Assembly: GCA_027622975.1 (NCBI GenBank)
Contig: JAQBVN010000026.1
Span: 1-33,129, forward strand
From: Bacteroidota bacterium
Lineage (GTDB): Bacteria > Bacteroidota > Bacteroidia > Flavobacteriales_D > Sanyastnellaceae
Direction: 5' to 3'
DNA length: 33,129 nucleotides
Shown here one piece after another: positions 1-6,172 of the stretch. The position numbers and the translations under genes are program-made. Every line of letters starts with the position of its first letter. The first letter of the stretch is position 1. Under the pieces are notes generated by a model. It was not told the DNA's origin, did no database searches, and worked only from the letters and a program-made list of their open reading frames with translations.

Positions 1-56
1 CCCAAAAGAACAAGGGCGTAGAGGTACCGGAGCACGGCGTGAAGTCGTGGATTCAT
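1..56 (-). CDS. N-terminus of a DoxX/MauE-like membrane protein (partial)
   Basis: Only the first 18 complete codons lie in the window; the gene runs off the left edge. The protein starts MNPRLHAVLRYLYALVLLG: a short positively charged head followed at once by a hydrophobic stretch, as in the first membrane helix of small DoxX-family four-helix inner-membrane proteins. That family is a guess from the N-terminus only; any small membrane protein could start this way. The start ATG is the complement of 54-56. One arm of a 12-bp perfect inverted repeat (57-68/95-106) abuts the start codon, so its 5' region may be regulated or may hold the terminator of the upstream fragment. Confidence 0.4.
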   Translation of the reverse strand, partial: MNPRLHAVLRYLYALVLL

Positions 57-106
57 GTCGCCCAAGTTCTGCAATTTGAACTCATGTTTGACGAAACTTG
101 GGCGAC
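57..106. repeat. 12-bp perfect inverted repeat in the 113/56 intergenic gap
   Basis: GTCGCCCAAGTT at 57-68 is the exact reverse complement of AACTTGGGCGAC at 95-106, with a 26-bp spacer. It fills the short gap between the stop of the dockerin-like fragment and the start codon of the DoxX-like gene. No T-run follows on either strand, so it is not a classical intrinsic terminator; a repressor site or an mRNA stem are both possible. Confidence 0.6.
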
Positions 107-112
107 GGCCCG

Positions 113-427
113 TCAGTCGCAAGCCTCGCCAAACACGGACAGCAACATGAGCAAGTCGGAGGTCTCAACCAACCCGGACTCGTTCAAGTCGCCGAGGCAC
201 ATGTCTCCTCCGAGGCTGTTGCCGTCACAATCCATCCCGAGAGCGGGGAACAAGCACGATCCGTCGTCGTCCTCTGCCCACGGTTCGAAATTGCAAGCCG
301 CCTCGTAGGCGCATCCATTGTCCCCAGGGAACAAGCACGAACCGTCGTCTTCGGTCGCGAATGCATTGAAGTTGATGGCCGATTGCGCTTGGAGTTGTCG
401 CTGAAGTGATGACTGACATCCAAGCAA
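113..427 (-). pseudogene. C-terminal fragment of a secreted Cys-rich, dockerin-like protein
   Basis: The frame encodes about 104 residues. Two copies of a repeat of the type (A)CNFxxxAxxDDGSC are visible (ATEDDGSC, then ACNFEPWAEDDDGSC), followed by an EF-hand/dockerin-like tail (CLGDLNESGLVETSDLL) that ends in ACD. Such repeats and tails are typical of large extracellular Flavobacteriales proteins. There is no signal peptide, the only upstream start is TTG at 425-427, and an in-frame stop sits at 443-445. The first repeat has lost its leading Cys (INFNAFATEDDGSC). The simplest reading is the 3' remnant of a larger secreted-protein gene. A very short genuine gene, or a frameshift joining it to the frame opening at 498, cannot be excluded. 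The tail resembles that of the haloperoxidase-like protein at 2001-4109. Confidence 0.5.
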
Positions 428-565
428 AGTGCAGGTACTCCCCTAAGAAGATACCCCGCTGTCACAGTGTCAACGGGCCCTTCTGTTTGAATTTTCATAA
501 CGGAGGGATTGCCGCCCGTCGGGCGACAATGCCGGGACAGGGGCTGTTCTCAACCCCAGAAAGCT

Positions 566-596
566 CAAGCGCGCCACATGGCGCGCTTGCTGTTTT
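566..596 (+). terminator. Orphan intrinsic-terminator-like hairpin on the plus strand
   Basis: CAAGCGCGCC (566-575) pairs perfectly with GGCGCGCTTG (580-589) around an ACAT loop and is followed by CTGTTTTTG. This is the form of an intrinsic terminator reading on the plus strand, but no plus-strand gene is recognisable upstream. It could end a small RNA starting somewhere in 430-550, or be a leftover from a lost gene. Confidence 0.5.
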
Positions 597-646
597 TGCG
601 CCCTTCGCCTCCGACTCAAGCAAGCTTGGTCGCAGGTTTTGGGCAC

Positions 647-673
647 AAAAAAACCCCAAGCGTGTGCTTGGGG
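647..673 (-). terminator. Intrinsic terminator of tRNA-Cys
   Basis: Read on the minus strand, CCCCAAGC pairs with GCTTGGGG (arms 666-673 and 654-661, loop 662-665) and is followed by seven T residues (653-647). It lies 11 nt past the tRNA 3' end, so it should terminate the tRNA-Cys transcript. Confidence 0.85.
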
Positions 674-684
674 CTTTCTGGGGT

Positions 685-758
685 TGGAGGTCCGAAGCGG
701 ATTCGAACCGCTGTAGCAGCTTTTGCAGAGCTGAGCCTAGCCACTCGGCCATCGGACC
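685..758 (-). tRNA. tRNA-Cys (anticodon GCA)
   Basis: On the minus strand the sequence folds into a full cloverleaf. The acceptor arm is GGTCCGA/TCGGACC, the D arm GCC/GGC, the anticodon stem CAGCT/AGCTG with loop CTGCAAA (anticodon GCA), and the T arm GCGGTTCGAATCCGC. The discriminator base is U, as expected for bacterial tRNA-Cys, and CCA is encoded in the gene. A TAnnTTCG-like -7 box (complement of 790-797) lies about 31 nt upstream, and a strong terminator follows. Confidence 0.95.
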
Positions 759-789
759 CTTTTCTAGGCGAGGAATCGCCATGGGCTTG

Positions 790-797
790 CGAATATA
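790..797 (-). promoter_or_regulatory. Candidate -7 box for tRNA-Cys
   Basis: The minus strand reads TATATTCG here, one base from the Bacteroidota -7 consensus TAnnTTTG. Transcription would start about 27 nt before the mature tRNA 5' end. No clear TTG lies at the -33 distance, so this is tentative. Confidence 0.4.
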
Positions 798-887
798 CGG
801 AAATCCTCGCGGCGGGGTTTCGTTTTGCGCGTATAATTTCATGACAAACGCCTGTCAATGGGGCAAAAAACCGGGGCTTTGGTGGGT

Positions 888-895
888 TAGCTTTG
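888..895 (+). promoter_or_regulatory. -7 box TAGCTTTG immediately before pssA
   Basis: An exact match to the Bacteroidota -7 consensus TAnnTTTG ends only 4 nt before the pssA ATG, which puts the predicted transcription start at or next to the start codon. There is no convincing TTG at the -33 position. A TATAAT lies at 832-837, and an alternative promoter there would give a conventional leader. Confidence 0.5.
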
Positions 896-899
896 TGGC

Positions 900-1718
900 A
901 TGATTTCAAGGAGTTGGATTCCCAATGCGTTGACCCTCGGCAATTTGCTTGGCGGTGTTGTGGTGTGTTGGGCTGCGGCGTCGGGATCGTTTTTAGGTGA
1001 GGCCTTGGTGGCCGATTGGACAGGCCAAATGGTGTTGTGGATGCAAGAACCCTGGCCCGCAGGTGCGGAAGCACGAGGTGTGCAGATGGTGGCGTTGGTG
1101 TGGGCGCTGGCGATGTTGTGCGACGTGCTGGATGGATGGGCTGCAAGGATGTTGGGGGTGGCTGGGCCGATGGGCGTGCAACTTGACAGTTTGGCAGACG
1201 TGGTGACGGGAGGTGTGGCGCCGGCCATGGTGGCCATGCGCTTGTTTCAGGACCACGCTGGGGTGGGGATGACGTGGGAAATGCTGGCGTGCTTGGGCGT
1301 GGCGGCGGCGGCGGCGTACCGGTTGGCACGGTTCAATGTGGCTGCGGAAAGCGGGAAGGGCGGGACGCACTTTGAGGGGTTGCCGGCGCCTGCGGCGGGG
1401 GTGTTTTGGATGGGCGTGATGCTGGCGTGGGGCGAATTGAAGGGCGGGTTTGATGCGCTGATGGCGGTGGGGCTGGCGTGGATTGGGATTGTGGTGGTGC
1501 CGCTGGCGATGGTAAGCCGCCGGAAGATGTGGGGACTGAAGGGGTGGGGCAAAGAACCTGGCGTTGACCGTTGGCGGTTCGTGTTGGTGGGGGCGATTCC
1601 GGTTGTGGGTGCGGGGACGTGGTTTGGGTGGGGAAGCGTGTTTCTTGCTGTGCCGCTGTGTTTACTTTTGTACCTCGGTTTGGCCATGGCAACGACGCCA
1701 CAGAAGCAAACCCCATAG
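900..1718 (+). CDS. pssA: CDP-diacylglycerol--serine O-phosphatidyltransferase
   Basis: This membrane enzyme makes phosphatidylserine from CDP-diacylglycerol and serine, the first committed step to phosphatidylethanolamine. The 272-residue protein carries the complete CDP-alcohol phosphotransferase signature: D75, D78-G79, A82-R83, G92, D96 and D100, with the family spacing DxxDGxxAR-x8-GxxxDxxxD. Several hydrophobic segments follow and would form the membrane bundle. ATG at 900 opens directly onto the expected N-terminus (IPNALTLGNLLGG). The coding strand is strikingly G-rich, with runs of GCG around 1300-1320. purS follows after 18 nt, so the two are probably co-transcribed although their pathways are unrelated. 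No phosphatidylserine decarboxylase gene is in the window. Confidence 0.93.
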   Translation: MISRSWIPNALTLGNLLGGVVVCWAAASGSFLGEALVADWTGQMVLWMQEPWPAGAEARGVQMVALVWALAMLCDVLDGWAARMLGVAGPMGVQLDSLADVVTGGVAPAMVAMRLFQDHAGVGMTWEMLACLGVAAAAAYRLARFNVAAESGKGGTHFEGLPAPAAGVFWMGVMLAWGELKGGFDALMAVGLAWIGIVVVPLAMVSRRKMWGLKGWGKEPGVDRWRFVLVGAIPVVGAGTWFGWGSVFLAVPLCLLLYLGLAMATTPQKQTP

Positions 1719-1736
1719 ATTCACACCAGACGCACC

Positions 1737-1988
1737 ATGAAATTTCGCGCCGACATCGACATCATGCCGCTCCCAGCATTGCTTGACCCTCAAGGAAAGG
1801 CTGTTGGAAACAATTTGCCCAACATTGGATTGAGCAGCATTTCCAACGTGCGAATTGGAAAGCACATCACATTGGAAGTTGAGGCCTCGAGCCAGGAGGT
1901 GGCCGAAGCCCAGGTGAATGAGGCATGCACGAAGTTGCTGGTGAATGAGATCATGGAAGGGTTCTCCTTCCGGTTGGAGGCCTTGTGA
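1737..1988 (+). CDS. purS: Phosphoribosylformylglycinamidine synthase subunit PurS
   Basis: PurS is the small subunit that, with PurL and PurQ, forms the FGAM synthase complex of purine biosynthesis in organisms with a split enzyme; it helps channel ammonia between PurQ and PurL. The 83-residue length is normal for the family, and the hallmark stretches are present: LLDPQGKAVGNNLP, NVRIGKHITLEV, and ACTKLLVNEIMEGF near the end. The gene starts 18 nt after pssA and probably shares its transcript. purL and purQ are not adjacent. It converges on the haloperoxidase-like gene, with a hairpin at 1995-2013 between and overlapping the two 3' ends. Confidence 0.93.
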   Translation: MKFRADIDIMPLPALLDPQGKAVGNNLPNIGLSSISNVRIGKHITLEVEASSQEVAEAQVNEACTKLLVNEIMEGFSFRLEAL

Positions 1989-1994
1989 CCTCGA

Positions 1995-2013
1995 GACCTG
2001 TCAAGAACAGGTC
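1995..2013. terminator. Hairpin between convergent purS and haloperoxidase-like gene
   Basis: GACCTGT (1995-2001) pairs with ACAGGTC (2007-2013) around a 5-nt loop. It lies just past the purS stop and overlaps the stop codon of the minus-strand gene. A T-rich GTGTTGT follows on the plus strand, so it most likely terminates pssA-purS. The T-run is weak. Confidence 0.4.
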
Positions 2014-4109
2014 GTGTTGTAATAAATCAGGAACATCAGCATGTCATTGACATCGACGGATCCGTCGATGTTGAGGTCGTTCTGTGGGGGTGCCGTTCCT
2101 GAATTGTAATGGAGCAGGAACACGAGCAAGTCATCGACATTGCGGGTTCCGTCGCCATTGAAATCGGCGGGGCAAGGTTTGTGCGCTTCGATGAGGGACA
2201 AAGCCTTGTCAATGGCGTGTTCCGCGACTGCGATCCCGATTCTTCGACCGGGGAGGTCATCGCAAGGGGGGTGGATCCCACCCCAAATGCGAGACAAGCT
2301 GCATTGGTCAGAGGCGTCGCGGTAAGTGGCCCATTGCAGAACCACATCATGGGAGGGACCCTCTTCAAAGACCAAGAATTCATGAGCAGGCGCATGGAAT
2401 TCGCCCATGCCTCCCGGGAAAAAGGGGTCTCCTGTGATGAAAGTTAGGACTTCAGCTGCTGCCCGAGAAAAGGTGGAGTGACCACTGACGTAGCCAGCAA
2501 AGGGGGGTGTCACAAAAGAGGGGCGTTGGTAGGGCCACCAACGCTCAGCAAGGATCCATCCCACCCCTGCCACATCGGTGGCTGGATTCTCAATGAATTC
2601 GGGGCCTCGCCAGGCGCGCACCTTGATTTTGTTCAGGTGTTCCGGTTCGGGGAAATCGGGGTCATTGTCGAGAACCATCTCGCAAACACCTTCGACCAAG
2701 GGCAATCCAACTGGGTCAAAATTGGGAAGGGATGGGTCGGTGCATTGCCCCTGGCCTTGCATCCAACGAATGGCCGACACCGGGCGAATGTAATCGTACC
2801 ACCCTTTGTGGCTCCAAGCCGCAATGGCCGCGTCATGCAAGGCCCCTCCCAAAGTGAAGTAGGCACAAACCTCCCAGTCGAACAAATCCCAAGGTTCTCC
2901 TTCCCCTTTCCAAGCGGGCGTGAATTGAGCATGGGCGGTGACCCCATTCAGAAGGGTGAACCAATGACCTGGAGGGGTCTCAGAATCGGGCCCATCAGCC
3001 CAAAATTCAGCCAGAACCCTGGTGAAGTCTCCCCGTGGTACCCACTGGGGCTCGTAGGGTTGGCCTGTTGTTGGGTTGATGGCATGACCTTCTCCCGGGT
3101 CGCCACCATCTTGCCAATTGTAGAATTCACCGTAGTGGGTGGGGTCGATGTCAAACAATGCGGGGTCCACGTTTCCCATGTTTCCAGGACTGATGTCCCA
3201 CCATATCCCGTCATCGGGGTGAAGGTGTTCGGACCACCTTAAGACCATGGAATGGCCCCAACTGTAAGGACTTTCCAATCCGTCAGAGGAAAGCAGGGGA
3301 GGAGGTCCTTGGTCAAGCCATACGGGGTAAGGCCAACCATCGCGGAAGTGCATGGTTTGAACGCTATCCGGCAATGCGAAGGGTGCCACCAACCCCCATT
3401 CTGGACTCAGAAAGGGCGGGGTTTCATTCTCAGAAATGCCACTTTGGCCTTGGAAGGTGCTCAAATTGATGCTCTGCCACCGATTCATGTTGACCAAGGT
3501 TGGGTTGCCGGGCACGGTTTCGATGAACAAATCAGGATTGACAGGGGCGTAATTTTGGTTGGCGTAATCGTTGCCTTGGTTGCTTCCATCGCCCAATCCA
3601 TAGGCCAATACAGCGGCCGCGATGGCGTTTCCTAGTGCAGCGGGACCATGGGTGGCGATGTCCGTGCTTGTCAAGTTGTGGATGCCGCCTGAGCTGTTGA
3701 ATTGCTGGTAGATGGAGGACAAGGTGGCGGTGCCTCCGGGTGAGTTTTGGAATCGAGCCCAGAGCAAACGATACGAGGCGTAGTTGATGGCAGTTTCCTG
3801 TGCCAATCGCCTTGCCCCGTTGTCTTCGATCGCGGCAATGCCAGCATCGACAAGAAAAGGCGCCGCGATGCTGTCGTACGCAGCCCAGGCGTCATACACC
3901 GCGAGTGACCAATGGTGAAGGTTGCGTGCGTGGATCGTGGGTCGGGCGTAGTCATGTCGAATCGCCTCGAGCAGAACTTCATTCCACTCCCGAACCAAGG
4001 TCTCTTGCCCCGACACAGCCACAGGAAGTGCAGCCCAAAGTATGGTCAAAGACAAGACGGAGTGCGCCAATGTCGTTTTGAGGAAGTGGGGAGGGCGATC
4101 AAAATTCAT
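2001..4109 (-). CDS. Secreted vanadium-haloperoxidase/PAP2-type enzyme with dockerin-like tail
   Basis: The 702-residue protein begins with an export signal (hydrophobic to about residue 34, ending AVSGQE). All three signatures of the vanadium haloperoxidase/PAP2 acid phosphatase fold are present: K435-x6-R442-P443, S542-G543-H544, and S606-R607-x5-H613-x3-D617. These residues bind vanadate or phosphate in characterised members; H613 would be the covalent ligand or nucleophile. Residues 646-702 form a dockerin-like pair of calcium loops (DFNGDGTRNVDDLL and DLNIDGSVDVNDML), ending NTTCS. No standard T9SS domain follows. Whether it halogenates or dephosphorylates cannot be told from motifs alone. 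A possible promoter is TTG (complement of 4174-4176) with 21 nt to TACATTGA (complement of 4145-4152). The gene is monocistronic. Confidence 0.85.
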   Translation of the reverse strand: MNFDRPPHFLKTTLAHSVLSLTILWAALPVAVSGQETLVREWNEVLLEAIRHDYARPTIHARNLHHWSLAVYDAWAAYDSIAAPFLVDAGIAAIEDNGARRLAQETAINYASYRLLWARFQNSPGGTATLSSIYQQFNSSGGIHNLTSTDIATHGPAALGNAIAAAVLAYGLGDGSNQGNDYANQNYAPVNPDLFIETVPGNPTLVNMNRWQSINLSTFQGQSGISENETPPFLSPEWGLVAPFALPDSVQTMHFRDGWPYPVWLDQGPPPLLSSDGLESPYSWGHSMVLRWSEHLHPDDGIWWDISPGNMGNVDPALFDIDPTHYGEFYNWQDGGDPGEGHAINPTTGQPYEPQWVPRGDFTRVLAEFWADGPDSETPPGHWFTLLNGVTAHAQFTPAWKGEGEPWDLFDWEVCAYFTLGGALHDAAIAAWSHKGWYDYIRPVSAIRWMQGQGQCTDPSLPNFDPVGLPLVEGVCEMVLDNDPDFPEPEHLNKIKVRAWRGPEFIENPATDVAGVGWILAERWWPYQRPSFVTPPFAGYVSGHSTFSRAAAEVLTFITGDPFFPGGMGEFHAPAHEFLVFEEGPSHDVVLQWATYRDASDQCSLSRIWGGIHPPCDDLPGRRIGIAVAEHAIDKALSLIEAHKPCPADFNGDGTRNVDDLLVFLLHYNSGTAPPQNDLNIDGSVDVNDMLMFLIYYNTTCS

Positions 4110-4251
4110 CAGACACTTGCATTCAAGTCAACAGCTTGAGTAGCTCAATGTACGAAACAATTATGTAAAATGACAAGAATTGTCACAGGCCCGACATCCA
4201 TTGTGACCCCTTCCAGACAAGTTTCGAAGGATCCCTCGTCGAGGGTTGATT

Positions 4252-4800
4252 TCAGAGCCAACCCGTTGCCAAAAGCAAGGCGAAAAGTTGCGCGGTGCTG
4301 GGTTTGCCCTCAAACAAAACCACCCGATCACTCCAGTTTCGGCTGTCCTCGGTGTACAAGCCCCACACAGATGCGCCACGGGATGCTCCCATCACGGCAT
4401 TCTCCTCGCGCAATGTGTACACCACGTCGAGAGGGAATGTGGAGTCACCCTGGAAGATTTGATCTTCGTGCGCGGTGTACAAAATGGCTTGGGTGAAATG
4501 GGAATCCCCTGCCATCAAGCGGCCGTCTCGAACCGTGAAGAGCACGTCAAGGGCGCTGGTTGAAAAGCCTTGGAACAACCGGGCTTCTGAGCTTTTGTCA
4601 TCCCCTTGCAGGGTGAAGATGACGTCACCCCGCCAATCTGGGCCCAAACGAACGACCTGGCCATCCACGTGGGCAACCATGTTGGACCACATCAGCGTTT
4701 CGTCGCTGTGCATGTGAATGCGTTGAGCCACAAGGGAAGACGTGGACAGGCACCAGCCCAACCCGATGAGCGTGGCCACATGGCGCCCGGGCACAAACAT
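4252..4800 (-). CDS. Small secreted protein with four 20-residue beta repeats (unknown function)
   Basis: I do not recognise a function. The 182-residue protein has a signal peptide (MFVPGRHVATLIGLGW, cleavage near VAQ26). Four consecutive 20-residue units follow at about 75-94, 95-114, 115-134 and 135-154. Each has a hydrophobic-x-x-G-(D/F/A)-S start and a DV(L/V)(F/Y)T-type beta strand followed by an acidic turn (for example DVLFTVRDG, AILYTAHED, DVVYTLREE). This fits a small four-fold beta-flower or propeller-like fold. The frame is open further upstream, but starting at ATG 4800 gives a normal signal peptide and avoids overlapping the preceding gene. It lies 23 nt after the trans-sulfuration enzyme and is probably co-transcribed with it. 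A small inverted repeat (4233-4245) follows the stop. Confidence 0.7.
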   Translation of the reverse strand: MFVPGRHVATLIGLGWCLSTSSLVAQRIHMHSDETLMWSNMVAHVDGQVVRLGPDWRGDVIFTLQGDDKSSEARLFQGFSTSALDVLFTVRDGRLMAGDSHFTQAILYTAHEDQIFQGDSTFPLDVVYTLREENAVMGASRGASVWGLYTEDSRNWSDRVVLFEGKPSTAQLFALLLATGWL

Positions 4801-4823
4801 TCGATGGCTTGAAGTAGGATGAC

Positions 4824-6083
4824 TCACACAGCCAAGGTCGCGACGTCGCAGGCGATTTTCCAAGCCTGCGTCAAATCTTCCACGAGATCTTCGGGGTGCT
4901 CCAGTCCAATGGAGAGGCGCACGAATCCTTCTGTGATTCCCGTCTCCTCTTTGATGTGGGCAGGGACACCGGCATGGGTCATGCTGGCTGGATGTTCGGC
5001 CAAACTCTCGGTCGAGCCCAGGCTCACGGCCAGCTTGAATACGCTCAGGCTGTCCAAAAATGCAAAGGCTCCCTCCCTCCCTCCTGGGACAACCAGACCG
5101 ACCATGGCTCCTCCGCCCTTTTGTTGGGCCTCCGCGGCGTGGACGTCAAGACCCGCTGTGGCCAGGTCCTCGACCCATGCAGATCGCACGGCTTGAGGTC
5201 CACACAAGTCTCTCAAGTGAGCGAGCACGCGCTTTGTCGTTGATTGCTGACGTTCCACACGAACGTGCAGGGTTTCCATGGATCGGGCAAGCATCCATGC
5301 GGTCCATGGGTCGGTTATTCCGCCGAGGAAGGTTCTGAATTCCTTGACTTTGGCAACGATGTCAGCCCGCCCTGAAGCTGCGCCGGCGATGAGATCGCTG
5401 TGTCCCCCTAGATACTTGGTTGCCGAGTACAGAATGAGATCCGCACCTTCATCCAGCGGCCTTTGCAGGATTGGGCCGAGGTAGGTGTTGTCAACCATGA
5501 CCACAATCCGATGATCGGGGGTGGAATGTGTCGCAGCCCATTCTGCGGCAGAACGAATTCGCCGCACCTGCATGGTGGGGTTTGCGGGGGTTTCGAGATA
5601 GATGATTCCTGGCAATGCTCTGTCGGTTTCCTCCAAAGTTGCGTTGAGCAATTCCAACCCCGCAATCGCACGCACTTCCCGTCCCATGGTGGGCATTACC
5701 TCGTCCAAAAAATGTTGCGTACCTCCGTACAAGGGCCCCACATACCACACGGGCCGATCAGCCCCAGACCACGCAAGCAGGGCCGTTGAAATGGCTGCCA
5801 TCCCGCTGGAAAAGAAGGCGGCATCGTCACTTTCATCCCAAGCCGCGAGTCGGGTCTCGGCAAGATTCAGGGTGGGGTTTCCGAGCCGGCTGTAAATGAA
5901 CCCTTCAGGAGGCGTTTCAGCCCCTTGCACGCCGTAGGCAGTTTCCATGTGAGCGGCACCCGTTCGCGCATCGGGAAAGACGAATGTGGACGCGGGATGC
6001 ATGGGTGGTTTGACCGCAAATTCATTGGCGGGCGAAGGGGTGTGACCCGCGAACATTGCGCGTGTCTCAAGATTCTTCTTCAT
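4824..6083 (-). CDS. PLP-dependent trans-sulfuration enzyme (cystathionine gamma-synthase/lyase family)
   Basis: This cytosolic enzyme belongs to the Cys/Met metabolism PLP family. In the 419 residues the PLP lysine is K223 in SATKYLGGHSD. D198 (VDNT) should contact the pyridine nitrogen, and YSRLGNP (64-70) is the phosphate- and subunit-contact motif. Methionine gamma-lyases carry a reactive Cys in LYGCT; here the motif is LYGGT (118-122), so a dedicated methionine gamma-lyase is less likely and cystathionine synthase/lyase or homocysteine-type chemistry more so. Exact substrate specificity cannot be assigned. The gene is divergent from an Lrp/AsnC regulator 89 bp away that probably controls it. 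A near-leaderless promoter (6088-6117) precedes it. Confidence 0.85.
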   Translation of the reverse strand: MKKNLETRAMFAGHTPSPANEFAVKPPMHPASTFVFPDARTGAAHMETAYGVQGAETPPEGFIYSRLGNPTLNLAETRLAAWDESDDAAFFSSGMAAISTALLAWSGADRPVWYVGPLYGGTQHFLDEVMPTMGREVRAIAGLELLNATLEETDRALPGIIYLETPANPTMQVRRIRSAAEWAATHSTPDHRIVVMVDNTYLGPILQRPLDEGADLILYSATKYLGGHSDLIAGAASGRADIVAKVKEFRTFLGGITDPWTAWMLARSMETLHVRVERQQSTTKRVLAHLRDLCGPQAVRSAWVEDLATAGLDVHAAEAQQKGGGAMVGLVVPGGREGAFAFLDSLSVFKLAVSLGSTESLAEHPASMTHAGVPAHIKEETGITEGFVRLSIGLEHPEDLVEDLTQAWKIACDVATLAV

Positions 6084-6087
6084 GCAT

Positions 6088-6117
6088 CAATGTTAATCAT
6101 GTGTCCACCAAATACAA
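6088..6117 (-). promoter_or_regulatory. Promoter of the trans-sulfuration gene
   Basis: On the minus strand TTG (complement of 6115-6117) is followed after 19 nt by TAACATTG (complement of 6088-6095), one base from TAnnTTTG. The box ends 4 nt before the ATG, again predicting an almost leaderless transcript. Confidence 0.55.
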
Positions 6118-6123
6118 TAGATG

Positions 6124-6171
6124 ACAAAACAAATTAAGAAAAAACAATACAATACAATACATTTGTTTTGT
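6124..6171. promoter_or_regulatory. Perfect 11-bp inverted repeat, candidate Lrp-family operator
   Basis: ACAAAACAAAT at 6124-6134 is the exact reverse complement of ATTTGTTTTGT at 6161-6171, with a 26-bp spacer containing a CAATA pentamer repeated three times (6145-6159). The right arm overlaps the -7 box and start region of the Lrp/AsnC gene; the left arm lies upstream of the -33 region of the divergent enzyme gene. A repressor bound across both arms could shut off the regulator and modulate the enzyme gene. Operator function is inference. Confidence 0.55.
6158..6165 (+). promoter_or_regulatory. -7 box TACATTTG of the Lrp/AsnC gene
   Basis: An exact TAnnTTTG match ends 7 nt before the ATG, predicting a leader of only a few nucleotides. 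It sits inside the inverted repeat, as expected for autoregulation. No good TTG is found at -33. Confidence 0.5.
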
Positions 6172-6172
6172 T

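Larger units (their letters stand above)
428..684. other. Intergenic stretch with opposed hairpins, no protein gene seen
   Basis: No convincing coding frame is visible between the fragment and tRNA-Cys. The stretch holds an imperfect hairpin at about 508-531 (ATTGCCGCCC against GGGCGACAAT), the plus-strand terminator-like hairpin at 566-596, and the minus-strand terminator of the tRNA at 647-673. The 14-nt block CAACCCCAGAAAGC occurs at 551-564 on the plus strand and again on the minus strand at 686-673, in both cases just before a terminator-like hairpin. Confidence 0.4.

Noticed and set aside
2478-3242. Open frame of about 250 codons on the plus strand within the haloperoxidase-like gene
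   Set aside because: Antisense to conserved parts of the enzyme; no promoter or domain.
4801-4863. Longer N-terminus for the four-repeat secreted protein
   Set aside because: It would overlap the preceding gene and push the signal peptide inward; ATG at 4800 gives a normal signal peptide.
6145-6161. CAATA pentamer array considered as a microsatellite or CRISPR-like repeat
   Set aside because: Only three units, and fully inside a promoter region; it is better explained as part of an AT-rich operator region.
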